A DNA stretch of 64,000 nucleotides from Mesorhabditis belari (taxonomy: Eukaryota; Nematoda; Chromadorea; Rhabditida; Rhabditidae), in the NCBI GenBank assembly GCA_958450365.1, contig CAUEEP010000914.1, positions 124,001-188,000 on the forward strand, written 5' to 3'. Below, in pieces: positions 1-16,469 of the stretch (position 1 is its first letter; every line of letters begins with the position of its first letter). The position numbers were made by a program, and so were the translations under genes. A model generated the notes under the pieces. The model was not told the origin of the DNA. It searched no databases and saw only the letters and a list, made by a program, of their open reading frames with translations.

Positions 1-719
1 TTTCAACTCACCGCATCACATTCACTTTTCCCTTCATGCAAACACACCGTTCTCGCATTCAAGAAGAGTCGTCTAAATTGGTTATTTGAAATCTTTTGCT
101 TAAACAAAACTTTATACCAACCTTATTTGTGGGTTGTTATCAATGGCTGATGTTGATGGTTTCTGTTCATCAACTTTTTGAGTACTCTTTCTTGACGAGA
201 TTCCCGTTGAGCCATCTTGTGAGATCTACAAACAATCTGTTTCATATTTCTGGGCATTTCATGAAGTGCAACTCACCTGTAAATTGAGGGGACTCAATCC
301 AAAAGGCATTGGAAGATAAGCCCCGGAAAGTTGTTTCGTTTTTTGTTCGGCATTCACAGCTGTGTTCATCAAATCAGAAATCATTTGGAGAGGATTTATC
401 TAAAAATTGTATGCTCTTTTGAAAATCATTTTCATTTACTTGTTCGGTGGAGGGAAGCTTGTAGTTGGCTCCAAAATTGTTCTCAATGTTACTGTAGTGA
501 AAGACTCCACGGGGAACCGTTTGACGCCCGTCAGATGAAGAATATGTCAGTGTTGGATCTAAAAATTCATATAGTTTTGATAAAAAACTATAAAACTTTC
601 AAAATATAAATAGGCAAAGTTTTTTAAATGAAAACAATTGGGAAAGAGCCTGTTCAGCTCACTTTTCTCGTTCGATCGATCGGATGGTGAAAAGCGAAAT
701 TGAGCTTTGATGTTCGTAG
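1..719 (-). CDS. Unidentified gene, partial at left edge
   Basis: I do not recognise this gene. Five minus-strand exons join without any frame break: 663-719, 440-558, 277-399, 122-225 and 12-72, the last with a GTGAGT donor at 11-6, so the gene continues past the window edge. All donors are GT and all acceptors TTTCAG, TTTTAG or TGTAG. The visible part codes for about 148 residues, polar and rich in Ser, Asn, Gln and Thr, with a motif PMPFGLSPLNLQ in the third exon and Ser/Lys-rich sequence in the fourth. No domain, signal peptide or membrane segment is visible. The sustained open phase across four introns is the evidence for coding. The true start is not identified; a further upstream exon is possible at 769-885 but its phase does not fit. 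Confidence 0.6.
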
Positions 720-768
720 CTGAAATTTGAAATTTATGAAATATGAAAGCTCGCAAACAGTAGATTAC

Positions 769-885
769 CGTATAGAATGCAGATGAGAAAAAATGTATCG
801 GTGAAAAATCTCGTCAAACTCTGATTCATCTATGAGCAAGGAGAGCCCTTGCCATACAGCATAATATCGAATAAAGAAACTTTTC
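769..885 (-). other. Possible upstream exon of the left-edge gene
   Basis: A minus-strand stretch bounded by TTTCCAG and a GTAATC donor is open in one frame for 38 codons with the look of coding sequence (it includes RYYAVWQGLSLLIDESEFDE). It ends in phase 2, whereas the exon at 663-719 needs phase 1, so either a tiny exon lies between, the base sequence has an error, or this is not an exon. Confidence 0.3.
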
Positions 886-889
886 CTGG

Positions 890-1775
890 AAATAAGCAGA
901 TAAGCATTCTAAATCTAAAGCATAAGCAAATAATCATTCTAAATTCTAATTCTAAATGTTGGGTTGGGTTAATTAAAGTCATTTGATAATAGTCAAAGCT
1001 ATGTAGAATATAGGACAAGAAGACATCCATGAAGGCACTCAAAATGAACTTGCACTCAAGAATGATATCTTAATGAAAAGGTCCAACCTTTTATCGTCTA
1101 AAGATCAATCGAAAGTGAGAAGTGAAAAAGAAAGAAATGATAGGAAAAAGAAAACCGAATTCTAGCCTACATTTGATAATGATTCTCTGGAGAGACTTTC
1201 TTAGAGCCATCATTTTCCTTTCATTTTCCCATCCACAATTAGTCTTTTCACTTCTCGACCGCTCTTTGCACCGAAAATCCTCCACTTTCCCCATTCCGGT
1301 TTCACACTTTTTTTTTATCTCTCTCTAGACGGCTATCATAATTGATGGGGTCATTGATGTAGATTTAGGTCTTAGATTAAAATTTGCTGCACCAAAAATA
1401 GATATACTTACACTTTTTGAGTACAAAGTACAAGCTTATCGCACGGGTTTGCCGAAATTGTCGCAATTGAGCATTGTACAAAACGTTCAAATCAGTTCGG
1501 TTTCAAATTACATCATCTGTCATCATATGAGCCAAGATTTTAGACCAGCAACAATCACTCTGACCTTTCTGACTGATCATTGAACATTGTTTTCAAGAAA
1601 ATTGCCTAGAAACTCTCGAAAGATAACAGCAAATGGGAAACAAAATAAAGAATTCTCTTATCTTTTTATATACAAATCAAGACGATATAAAGCTTATAAG
1701 TTCTCAGCTGAAAAATATTTTTGAGCTTATGTCAATTTTCTTTTGATCTTCCAAAAATATGTAGTGTTTTCAGTT
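890..1775. other. Intergenic, no gene seen
   Basis: AT-rich sequence between divergent genes (minus-strand gene to the left, plus-strand oxidoreductase to the right). It presumably holds both promoters. Open frames here are short and lack consistent splice signals. I see no RNA gene or repeat. Confidence 0.5.
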
Positions 1776-6419
<4,644 letters not shown>

Positions 6420-6627
6420 AGGGACAATAATTACTGAATTTTATGTTTGGAAATGAAATTGATAAATTTTTTGCTTTAGTGAGAACTTGTAACCACAATC
6501 GTTTACTGCAGAGCTTTCAACAATAGAAAAAGCACGTGTTTGTTCAACTGCCCGTTTGACTGCTATAGAGACAAAAGAATTCAGCCCAACGACCTCGTAA
6601 AAATCAATGTAGATATTTTTAATCAAT

Positions 6628-7653
6628 ATGAGAACTTTATTCTGCATATCTCTTGGTCTTTTATTCAATGGTAAGTGCTTTGGAAGTAAGATGAGGTACT
6701 GAACTATCACTGTACTATCACTGTACTGTATTTCTAAAAGTGTTCTCCTCCATAAAGATTTATTGACTTGTAGTGAATGGAGATTACTTGAAGTATTTGC
6801 GACAAGTAATGGATTCGAGTGATGGAGGAAATGGGACGACAACAACATCAGCTACAACCAGTCAAACCACAACACAAGGATGTACGCAACCTATCTGGTG
6901 AGTTAAACTGAAATGAGGTCTTGTATTTCTTAAAGTGTGTGTTAGAACTAGCATTATACAAACTTTAGGACTGATTGGGCATCCTTCATGTCATGTGATA
7001 AAGATTGTGGTGCTTGCGGGACACAAATATTGAGAAGATCTTGCAATACATCAGCTCAAGGATGTTATTGTCCGTAAGGCAGTTAGAATTCAACTAAATT
7101 TAAAGCTGTATCGTTTACAATCTTACTAGGTTACGAAAAATGGTGTTATTTTAAGAAATTAGGATCAGAAATTTAGTGGTGAATCACAGAGAACAGTTCC
7201 CTGTAATATTGGTGCTTGTGGTTATCCATATCCAGCTTGTTGTCCTCCATCAACGCTGATGTTCTTTCAGAATACATTTGCTTGTGGCCCACAGACACAG
7301 GTAAAAGATGAAGAAATGGAATAGCTTATGGAAGAAATAGAATAGCTTATGCCTTTAGGAAATTTTACAAGTTTATACCAATTCATTGGCACTCGCGAAC
7401 TCCACAAATGGTTACAGCCCGCCACCGTCCTATGTACAGACACCAGGTTGGTGAGGAGATTTGGAAATGAGCCTAAGCCTAACAAATACCCCTCCTATTA
7501 CATGAAGATGAAAAATAAACAAAAGAATTTCAGTAGTGAACCGAGGTACAGCAACTCCCGGTCCTCCACAATCCAATCCCGTTACGGTATGTAAACGGTT
7601 AAACCACCAAAAATCATGGCCGATTTTAGACATCGAATGCATTGATTGGCTGA
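6628..7653 (+). CDS. Secreted thrombospondin type-1-like cysteine-rich protein
   Basis: Seven exons (6628-6670, 6774-6897, 6969-7073, 7192-7300, 7359-7446, 7534-7586, 7630-7653) give 181 residues. The first exon codes for a signal peptide (MRTLFCISLGLLFN). A Thr-rich linker follows, then one TSP1-like module: a Trp-containing start (PIWTDWASFMSC), a CGACG turn, an RRSC segment and a cysteine-dense tail (CYCPTVPCNIGACGYPYPAC, then CCPPS). The C-terminus is Pro/Ser/Asn-rich. It should be exported to the extracellular space; partner unknown. It is a paralogue of the minus-strand gene at 56.2-57.4 kb, which shares the CG.CG core and tail. An AATAAA lies 29 bases after the stop (7682-7687). The exon-4 acceptor (CACAGAG) was chosen because it alone keeps the cysteine frame. 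Confidence 0.8.
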
Positions 7654-7920
7654 AATATCATAAAAGAAAATCGACAAAAATAATAAAACTTTTGTTTCGA
7701 AATCACACATAGCGCTAATTTGTTTTATTTGGTCACATTTGCATTTAACCACAATCGCAAAGTTTCGTCTCATTTCAAAACATTTCATTCTTATTTTCCC
7801 GGCAATCGTTTTCAACATTTTTTCAACGTGAAAACCAACTTACCAGTTGGTTTTCGCGCTTGTTTTGGTCAAAACTTATTGCGCTTTAGCAGGAACGATC
7901 CAGATTCTCCGCTTTTGGAA

Positions 7921-8784
7921 ATGGTAAGGGATTTTGCCTTCATTGTTTGTAAGATTAGTTAAATCTAACTTTTCCGATCAATAGGTGATTAGTTTTAAAC
8001 TCTTATTTGTAATTTTAGGAGCCAATTCTCAAGCAGAGCTCCGGCGGCAACGATATAATTAAGGAACACTATCTGGGAGTCCTCTATGCTAAACAGGTAT
8101 CATTTAAATAGCAACTTTTTGTTTTTAACGTTTACTCGTTACATAAAGGTTCATAATTGTCTTAACTCTGATTGTAAGCATTTCTTTATTTTTCTTTTTA
8201 TAGGCTGCACAACGTCTGGATCGATCTCAGTGTCGCATTTATTATCAACGTCCAATCGACGGTCTCATTCACGTTCAATTGCCTCTTTGTCTCGCATATC
8301 GCTCACGCGACGATCAAGAATGTTTTAGAATGAAGCAGTTGTTAATTACGTTTACAGATATTCCACTTTCCTTTGGTGAAAACGGGTTCGATGTGGCGAA
8401 TCAAATACGGAGAGTCAAGAGTGTATGTATTTTTCTTTATTGTATGTTCATCACTCGATCCTAATTAAGTTGCTAATGTTTAATCATTTGCTTCCTCCTT
8501 ATATTTTGAATTTAGACATGAATATTCATCGTTAGAAAGGCTCCTCAGCGAGAAAGACGTCTATTTTTACTTGAGCATCACAGAGTGAGTGTTTTGAAGA
8601 GAGGTTTACTGATAAATTGCTTTAATTTTAACTTTATATCTATTAAAATCTTGCAAAGTCACTAATTATTCTTATTTTTAGACCAGGAATGCCAATGGAA
8701 GCATTTCGAGTGAATCGACGTCCCAAAATAGTGGTAGAGAAGGAGCCGAATGAGAGACACGACGAAGAAGATGGTGATATCTGA
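7921..8784 (+). CDS. Small conserved-looking protein of unknown function
   Basis: I do not recognise the product. The model is: a one-codon first exon (ATG at 7921-7923 directly before GTAAGG), 8019-8096, 8204-8420, 8536-8584, 8682-8784, about 149 residues. The central exon codes for a compact region containing RIYYQRPIDGLIHVQLPLCL and LLITFTDIPLSFGENGF; the C-terminus is acidic (ERHDEEDGDI). The third intron is a problem: the obvious acceptor at 8515 breaks the frame, and only the GTGTAT donor with an acceptor at 8535 keeps it open. AATAAA follows at 8887. A TTTAG acceptor stands before the ATG, so the transcript may be trans-spliced. The gene is 267 bp after the secreted protein gene and 274 bp before the next gene on the same strand, so an operon is conceivable. 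Confidence 0.6.
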
Positions 8785-9058
8785 AGACAAAGATCGACCT
8801 TGAACAGCCTCGTCAACATTTTCGTTCGGCACAAAACCAACCGAATCAATCATTTTTGGTACATGAATCGTTAAATTTCTCCGGTCAATAAATATATTTT
8901 TGATGTCCTTTTTTATGACTGAAGTTGAAAAGCATAAAATTACAACATGTTATTAAAGATTTATGTGGTTAGTTTTTGCATTACTTTCTCTATTAAAAGG
9001 GTAATTCTCCAGTAGTTTAGAGTCTATTTCTTTGTACTTTACTGGTAATTATCAGAGT

Positions 9059-10532
9059 ATGGGTGATACGGGTGATACTCGATATTCCAAATTGGCCGGG
9101 CGAACATGTTGGCTCATTTACGTCGCCATGCTCATCGGATGTATGCTTCTTCTTGCCTGTGGAATGTTAAGTCGTAAGTTTTTTGGATACTATTGTCTAA
9201 ATTTTATGGCAATTTTAAATTTTTAACTTTAGCATGGTTCTACGTTGCGCCTTTACATAAACACGGATTTAATCGCATCGTCGCCGGTTTTGGCTATCCA
9301 TCAGCTCAAATTACCTACAAATGTATGCAAGTGAGTTTTGATTTCGGTTTTAAAAATATAGAAAAGATTAATATGGTGTTTATAAACCAATTTGTCTAAT
9401 TCTAATTTGTTTTACACTCTAGGCTGTTTTTGCAGAAAACGCAACGAGCTTCGCCGATTTGCCCGTAAGTTTTGTGGCAAGAAAATGTGGAAACGACGAG
9501 AAACCCGATAGTAGCTTTTGGAATGACACAGTGAGCGTTGGTTCGTGGACTATTGAAAAGATTTACTCTAGGCAATTCGTCAAGCCGTAGAAATACACAA
9601 AGCTGACAATAACGGAATAGGTTTGATTTTTAATTTAATTTGTTTTATTTTTTGAGAGTCACTTACTTGCATTTAGTTTCAATGTTTTGTTTTAGACGAA
9701 TGCTTATGGATTTCACTCGGATCTCTGGTTGTCGCTTCATCAACAGCTATCATTTTCTTTTTACTCTTCTTCATGGTTGGTTTATGAGTTTAACTTTTTC
9801 ATATCAATAACTTTAGAACGTTTTCGCGTGTGTTTGCACCGTGAAGTACGGTCGTCTGTTAACTGCTATCGGTGCGCTCTTCTCCTCGACGTTTTGGTGA
9901 GTTTTTAACAATTTATGGGTTTAAAAAGTTTTTAGCATGGATATTCGTACTTATATTTTCTTGGGTCATTAAAAAACAATTTTAGTTTGCCGGCAGCAAT
10001 CTGTACTTTCAGAGCCGTTTTCCCTTTATTCAAAAACCATCCACTTCTCAGAAAAATTGCCGGAGATTTAGGTGAACTCTTGGCTGTTTTGAAGAAATAT
10101 TCTTACTGATTTTAAAAACCTTTTGTTAACTTTAGAACCTCCATACTACTTGGGTATTCACAATCTGATGGGTCATGGCCGATATTCTACCTTTTTCGCG
10201 GGCTTTTGTCTTTGTTTTGGTAAGTTTTAATTAAAGCTAATGCTTTTAAAAGCAACTAATGAATTTTAACAATAAATTTAATAAATTCTTTTTAATTTTT
10301 AGTGATAATTCTTGGTTTTACACAAGCTTTTGTGGGAGTGTTCAGAAATCACGAAAAACGCAAAGTAAATTTAATTTTTCTTTTCAACGCTTTAATTGGA
10401 TTTAAGATGATATACGATTGGGAGAAGAATCCATCTCAATATCGACGTGTTTCACTCGCGCACAAAGATTGTGAACAAAAACATGCTTGTAATCCAGATC
10501 TTCATCAATTGACTCGTAAAGAAGCAAACTAG
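9059..10532 (+). CDS. Four-span membrane protein, claudin-like layout
   Basis: Nine exons join in phase (9059-9173, 9233-9330, 9423-9530, 9572-9620, 9696-9775, 9817-9896, 9986-10071, 10136-10219, 10303-10532) to give 309 residues. There are four hydrophobic segments: near residues 17-38 (begins CWLIYVAMLIGC), 127-150 (WISLGSLVVASSTAIIFFLL), 160-185 (LLTAIGALFSSTFCLPAAIC) and 222-245. A long first extracellular loop carries cysteines and two possible N-glycosylation sites (NAT, NDT). This layout resembles claudin/PMP22-type tetraspans, but I see no clean W-GLW-C-C motif, so the family is not fixed. In the last exon, positions 10366-10407 look like a possible 42-nt in-frame intron (GTAAAT...TTAAG), which would remove a fifth hydrophobic stretch; I kept it as coding with doubt. 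Confidence 0.75.
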
Positions 10533-11638
10533 TGAAATTCTTATGATTGTGTTTGTAAATAGGTATTGTAAATATTCGCAATTCTCTAACAATAATTATT
10601 ATTATTTTTATCTTGATTATTAAAGTTTGAAAGAGATTGGAGACCTCAAAATTGGATGGAAGTTTTGACAGCGAAGCGGTGGTTACATTAGAATTTTATT
10701 GCTTTTGAGATTAGGGCTTCTTTTTAAAAAACATGAATTCATGTCTGTTGTGTGTCTGTTTTGCTTTAATAGCAAGAAGATCAAAAGTTGAAAGCTATCA
10801 TAATCATTTTACAATCCGAGATATGATCTTGATGCTTTCAAAGATGTCACTGGCATTGCTGCTTGGTAAAATTTTGAAACTTTCAAATGAGAAATAATTT
10901 TAGTTTTTTCTTGTTTTCTTCTGGTCGAAAACGCTGAAAAAGATGTGAGAAAGTGTAAGTTTTGACAATGAGAAACAAATTTATTTGAAGCCGACTTTAA
11001 CAACCGCTCGGCTTATTCGAACAAGAAACATTTAGCAATCAGAGCTCCAATGAAGATGTTCTACAGTTTTATGGTGACCCCACCACCCCGCGAACCATTT
11101 AATACCGATCCTGGACATTATCAATACAATGATGAGGTTTTCTGACCCAATAATAAAAATAAAAATGCAAGTATAAATTTTTGTATTGAGAACTCATACA
11201 TATCACCGAGATTTACATTGCTACAAGGGTTGCTTTGAAGTTTGATTTCTTGCAACATTCCGAAGTAGAAAATCTGGAATTACTGTAATTTCTATACTGT
11301 AATCTTGTGAAAAGTAGCGAACAATGGCATGACGATGAGACAAAATTCGCTGAACGGTTTTCTTCAAAAGGAATTTCCTTTTGCGGGAGGTCTTTTACTG
11401 CCTATTGAGCATTTCTTTTTGAGCTCTCACTCAAAACGACACGAAAATTTGCATTTCGATCACCGAGACAAAGACACCGTTTCTTTTTCTGTTTTCAATT
11501 GGTTGTAGGATCTTTGTCGGTTTGGCTATTGTGTTTGATATCGTTGTTTAGAGATTACTTTTTCTATAAAAAACCGTTTTTTTGCTACATTACTCCAAAT
11601 TTGCATGGAATTTTGAAAAGGTAACCAAATTGGCTTGA
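10533..11638. other. Intergenic, no gene seen
   Basis: AT-rich sequence after the four-span membrane gene. A variant poly-A signal is plausible near 10618. No credible exon, RNA gene or repeat was found before the fold-back element that starts at 11639. Confidence 0.5.
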
Positions 11639-12548
11639 TACCGTAAAAACTCTAATAGAACGGCCCACATCCGCGCAAAATAAGGCGAAAAAAACGTTCT
11701 CTATCAGAATTTCACGTTTGAGTATTCGTTCGACGCAGAAAATTGTGCTGAATCGAATGGTGAAGAAATTATCGAAATCCATCTGACTCGATTTCAACTT
11801 AAAAAGGCATCAAGTCTTCGCAGAGTTGATCAATTTTTATTTTTTTGGTATCAAAATGATCTTTGCACACGTCGACACAAAAGTTATCGGTTTTGAGGGC
11901 GCAATCTTTCGACCACGCTGAGAACGAGCCACCGAAAGTTGATCCCGGCGAGCGAGTTGATTGTAAAAGTGCAGTTTTTTCGATAAAACGCGATTTTCAA
12001 AAAATCGAGTCAAACGGACTTCGATAATTTCTTCATCATTCGATTCAGCACAATTTTCTGCGTCGAATGAATCCTCAAACGTGAAATTCTGATAGAGAAC
12101 ACCATTTCGCGCGGATGTGCGGCCTCCTATAGGAGCGTCGCGTCGTCTAAGTTTACTCTCAAACAAACCCTCATATCTGACACCAGTAAGTTTGTGGTAT
12201 TGAAATTGGTATTGAAACTTAGGTATTGAAATTAAAGTAGAGGATGGGTGATTTTTTGAGATATAACACATATTTTTAACATTAACCAGTGCTTAGAAAA
12301 AAATGGTTGAAAAGTGGCAAAAAGAGCCGATTTCGCCGATTTTCAATCATTTTTTTCTAAGCGCTGGTTAATGTTAAAAATATGTGTTATATCTCAAAAA
12401 TCACCCATCCTCTCTACCTTAATTTGATATCTAAGTGCGCAGAAACAAACGTACTGGTGTCAAGATATGAGTGTTTGTTTGAGAGTAAACTTAGACTCTA
12501 TTAGGAGGAGCTCCTATAGGAGGTCGCTCTATTACAGCATTTACGGTA
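11639..12548. mobile_element. 910-bp fold-back DNA element
   Basis: The ends are inverted (TACCGTAAA...CTAATAGA at the left; the reverse complement, TCTATTACAGCATTTACGGTA, at the right, 12528-12548). Inside, two sets of arms are inverted: 11669-11790 against 12003-12123, and roughly 12125-12300 against 12340-12530, the latter forming a near-perfect hairpin around 12320. The TACCGTAAAT end resembles the ends of the smaller elements at 33454, 35943 and 59608, so it belongs to that group or grew from one. A 144-codon open frame on the minus strand (11837-12271) lies across the arms and matches no transposase I know; I treat it as chance. No TA duplication could be proved. Confidence 0.7.
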
Positions 12549-13789
12549 ATTATTCTGGCAGAATTTCCTACACTATAAAACGATTACCTACTCTATCAGG
12601 AAACGTGCAAAATAGATTTTCTGTTTTTCGAAAGCTATACGAAATTCCAATAAAGTGTCAATATTAATTTCGATTCATGGCGCTTTCTGAGAGAAGACTC
12701 ATCTTCGAATTGACTCAAAAAGGAGATGAGAGTGATGGAAATGGGTTTTGTTCGTGAAAAGGGAAGACTCTTCTTCTTTAGATAGAATGGCAAAGGGTAA
12801 AAGCATAGAAAAACCATTGGATGGCTTCCGAAACCACTCATGCATGCCCCAATAGGAAAGGGGAGGGGCAGGGGATGGGGAGAGGTCCTCTATGGGTCTG
12901 AAGAGGGGACCTTTCTAATGCGTTTGACTTGAGGGCTTCTGGGGAATCCCACAACTTTGTTTTTTCTGTTGTTTTGCAGAAATTGTTTACAATTTTCTTT
13001 GTTTAAAACGAGACCACAACATCTGTTTTCGATCAGCCATACCATTTAAAAGTGTTCATGTTCAAAGAGACTTTGCATAGCTTACACGAATCTCTGAAAA
13101 TATTAGTCTATCCAGAAAGTCTTTTCGTTCCTTTTCGTACTTCCGTTGTTCAAGACAAATTCACCAATTTAACTGCAGCTTGTTTCATTAGAAAGACTCT
13201 AGCCTGGGTCTGGATCTAGTCCAATCTTCAGCCAATCTGATCTTTCCCTGACCCCAGTCTACCTGGAACTAGATCTGAGGCCATATGTTCAATTACCGGA
13301 AACTTCCCGCGGAAAAACTCCAAAAACGCAATCTTCAGCGCTTTTCTCTAGCTAGAAACGTCCATTTTGGATAAAATTTTAAAGCCGTTCTTTCTAAATA
13401 TTAAAAAAAATTCTGTAGCAGGAAAAGCGCAGAAACAGGAACAATTTTCCTACAATTTGCAAGAAATCACAAAACTAAATGCAAATCTTGTAAAAAGTGG
13501 TAAAATGAAGGCTCGCTGTCACCATAGTATTCTAAGGGAGAGGAGAGATTCTTGAGCAAGAAAATTACAGTAGGACAGAGATAAATAGACTCTACTTAGG
13601 GCAAAATGATCACGGTGTAAAAAAACTAAAACTAAAACTTATTATTCTGGCAACACCAAAATGAAAACAGAATTTTCCATAGCGTTTTCGATAGCATAAA
13701 ATGCACAAGAAGCTAGATAAGCATATCAAAGTTGTGCTTGCACTCCAGGAAAGAAATTCTATGATTCAAAATCATTGCACAAGTCAAGA
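12549..13789. other. Intergenic with a solo mariner-like end
   Basis: No gene seen. At about 13101 a sequence matching one end of the mariner-like elements (ATTAG, then TCCAGAAAGTCTTTTCGTTCC) stands alone, probably a remnant of an internally deleted copy. Confidence 0.45.
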
Positions 13790-14055
13790 TATTAGCTTAC
13801 CCAGAAAGTCTTCTTTTCATACCTTCGTTGAAAAATAACAAATTCACGAATTAATCTATGGTTTGCTCTAAATGAAAAGTATTGTTGTTGTTGTTGTTGT
13901 TATTGTTCAATTTCCCATCTTTTTAAGTCAATTTGGGTTCACTTTCAAGCAAATTCGAGACTGAAAAAACGTGTTTAAATATATAAAAACCTCTACGAAG
14001 GGCTGAATGAATTTCTCTGAAAAATTTGGCTATAGATTTTCTGGATAACCTAATA
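13790..14055. mobile_element. Short mariner-like non-autonomous element
   Basis: The left end ATTAGCTTACCCAGAAAGTC and right end TTTCTGGATAACCTAATA are inverted versions of each other and of the ends at 32601-32730. Internal sequence (a CAAATTCGAGACTG-like block and a CTACGAAGGGCTGAATGAAT block) is shared, in reverse, with the longer element at 47684-48206. No transposase is present. Confidence 0.6.
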
Positions 14056-15430
14056 GATTTGGGACGAAGAGGGGGTCACTAAATGTGTTTGTGGGGGAGT
14101 GAGGGAGAGGGTTGAACGAACGAAATTTGATCCAAAAACGTTGCTCTCTTTGGTCTCTTTCGGGAAGAGAAGGCTAACTAGAGACCCGTCCTCTCCTCAC
14201 TTCTACACATTCTCCAATCTTCGATTGACCGCTAAATAGTATTCTTTTCTAAATAGATGTTTGTGATTATTTTGGCGAATGGTCTTTAAAAGTTTGTAAT
14301 CATCGCGGCACTTCTTTGTAATCATTGCGGCACTTAGTATTAGTAGGGGTAGATTTTGGTATATTGGCCAGAGGTTCAGGGAACTCTGGCCCAAAGGCTC
14401 TGGCCCTCTGGTCTCTGGCCAACTACCTCTGCCCAAGTGACATCAGGCTATCTACCCCCCTCCAATACTAAAGAAGTATCATCATTGTACCCCAGAATGG
14501 AGATCTGAACATCTGTTTTTGATTTGTGCGTTGATATCGATTTTGTTTAAGAAATCATTTGTCATTTCAAATCTATTGTAAACTATTGCTCAAAAAGGTT
14601 CACTGGGTAACATTTTTTGGTGCTGGTTGGTCGATTCAACTACCGGAATCCCGGAACGAGGAAGAGGCATGAAACAAGAGGCGAGAGAGACAAGGCTATT
14701 TACAGGCGAGGGTGAGTGCCATCCCCCAATTTGGACATTGTTTGATCGGCTTATTGTCGACAACACCCAATCCCAGTTCTCTTCTCAAATAACTATCGAC
14801 TCTCTGCTCTCTTTGCAACTTTTCGTCTCCATATTCTCACCTAAATCTCCATCCAGGCACTCTAGTTAATTAGACCAACTGGAAGAGTGATATTTTGAAT
14901 TTTGTATGACTTTTGGCTGCTTTTGAATTTGAATTACATTTATTGCAATACAATACGGTCAACCCCAGTTCTTCGAGCCCAAAGTTGACACAGAAAGTCA
15001 TTCTATAGAAAAAAGCTTTGAAAAGGTGTCGTCTCTTTTCAAACTCTGATTCGAGAAAGCAAACAAAAATTGCATTTTACACTATCGTTATTTTTTAACG
15101 TTTTTATATTTTGAAAAGCTCATTTATCATTTGTCATTTATCTTTTCTATCGACAAATACAATTTATGAAAAACGAAACAGCTGTGTCTTTTTTACATAA
15201 TGGTGATCGGGGCGGTGACTCAGTAGAGTCGAAAATAAAAAAAGGACACAAACTTTTGACTTACGAATCATTGCAACTTATTTACATTCATCGATTACAC
15301 TTTTTGGATAATAGATTTACTTTACTTCTTTGTAGTAAAGATTAATTTTAAAGATTGATTAAACTTGATTGAGGACTTTTGCATCACCAGTACGGTGAAC
15401 TAGAAGTAGACTTTTCAAAAAAAGAGTGGC
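14056..15430. other. Intergenic, no gene seen
   Basis: Mixed AT-rich and purine-rich sequence. Open frames (for example 14627-14869) have no splice context or recognisable product. I see nothing else. Confidence 0.4.
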
Positions 15431-15440
15431 TCGAGTCGAG

Positions 15441-15721
15441 TTACGAGTCGAGTTTCAAGTCCGAATCGAGTCACTCTTTTTTCGAAAAGCTCAGGTCTAG
15501 TCCAAAATCTAGTCGAGTCGAGTCACTGAGTCGAGTCACTGAGTCGAGTCACTGAGTCGAGTCACTGAGTCGAGTCACTGAGTCGAGTCACTGGTCGAGT
15601 CACTGAGTCGAGTCACTGAGTCGAGTCACTGAGTCGAGTCACTGAGTCGAGTCGTGACTCGAATAGTGACTCGAATAGTGACTTGAATAGTGACTTGACT
15701 CGATTCGACTGACTCGTGACT
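15441..15721. repeat. Minisatellite of GAGTCGAGTCACT units
   Basis: A tandem array of a 13-bp unit, GAGTCGAGTCACT, most regular between about 15515 and 15650, with variant units at both sides (GTGACTCGAATA). One unit has lost a few bases near 15593. The array contains overlapping GAGTC/GACTC palindromes, so it can fold on itself. Confidence 0.85.
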
Positions 15722-16469
15722 CGAAGCCCATTTCTACAGTGAACAATCCACAAGACAATCCACAAGGAACAAACCCTTTTTTTAATTTTTACTCACCTAG
15801 AACCGTTTCATTTCTTCGAATGGATATTCTTTTGATATTTGTGCATTATTCATTCACTTATTCTTCCATTCATTCAACGAGTTTGCTGACAGCGCATGAA
15901 CTGAACAAATAAACGATCCGACAAAAGTGGAGAATGAATTCATTTGATTGACACACTTTACTCCTACTCTAGAAAATAAATGAGTCGCCAATGAAAGTGT
16001 TTCATTAGTAAAACTTGACTTACTTGACTACCTTCTGTAACAATTTCCCGTAATTATCACAGCTTCTCCATTTGATTCTTTTCCCCTCTCTTTCCTTTCT
16101 TTCAGTTGTAATACCCTTGTTGATTTTGCCTGCAGGATCTCTTTTTTCATTTCCCATCCCAAAAGAGAAGACCCACACCGGGTGAACAATTTGCGAAACG
16201 GAAAGAAAAGAGAGTGAGCAGGATGAGCAGTATTTCTCTTACCTCTATCTATTTTCTGTTCTCTCAGACTCCATTGGGTCCTTTACTCTCTTGACCAACC
16301 CATTCCATTCTATTTTCCTGTTTTGGCATCGTCAATTCCAATTTTATTGACTTTAGAGGGCAGTTGGGGAGGCTTTCTATAATAAAAATCTTAATTCAAC
16401 GGATGATTTCTATTAGATTGAGGAAAAATAAGACGTACTTGTTTGGGTATAACAATTTATTGCATTCTA
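15722..16469. other. Intergenic, no gene seen
   Basis: AT-rich sequence between the minisatellite and the mariner relic. No supported feature. Confidence 0.4.

Noticed and set aside
11837..12271. 144-codon minus-strand frame in the fold-back element
   Set aside because: It runs across inverted arms and part of the hairpin, and has no resemblance to a transposase.
15441..15721. CRISPR-like array
   Set aside because: Units are contiguous 13-mers without unique spacers, in a eukaryotic genome.
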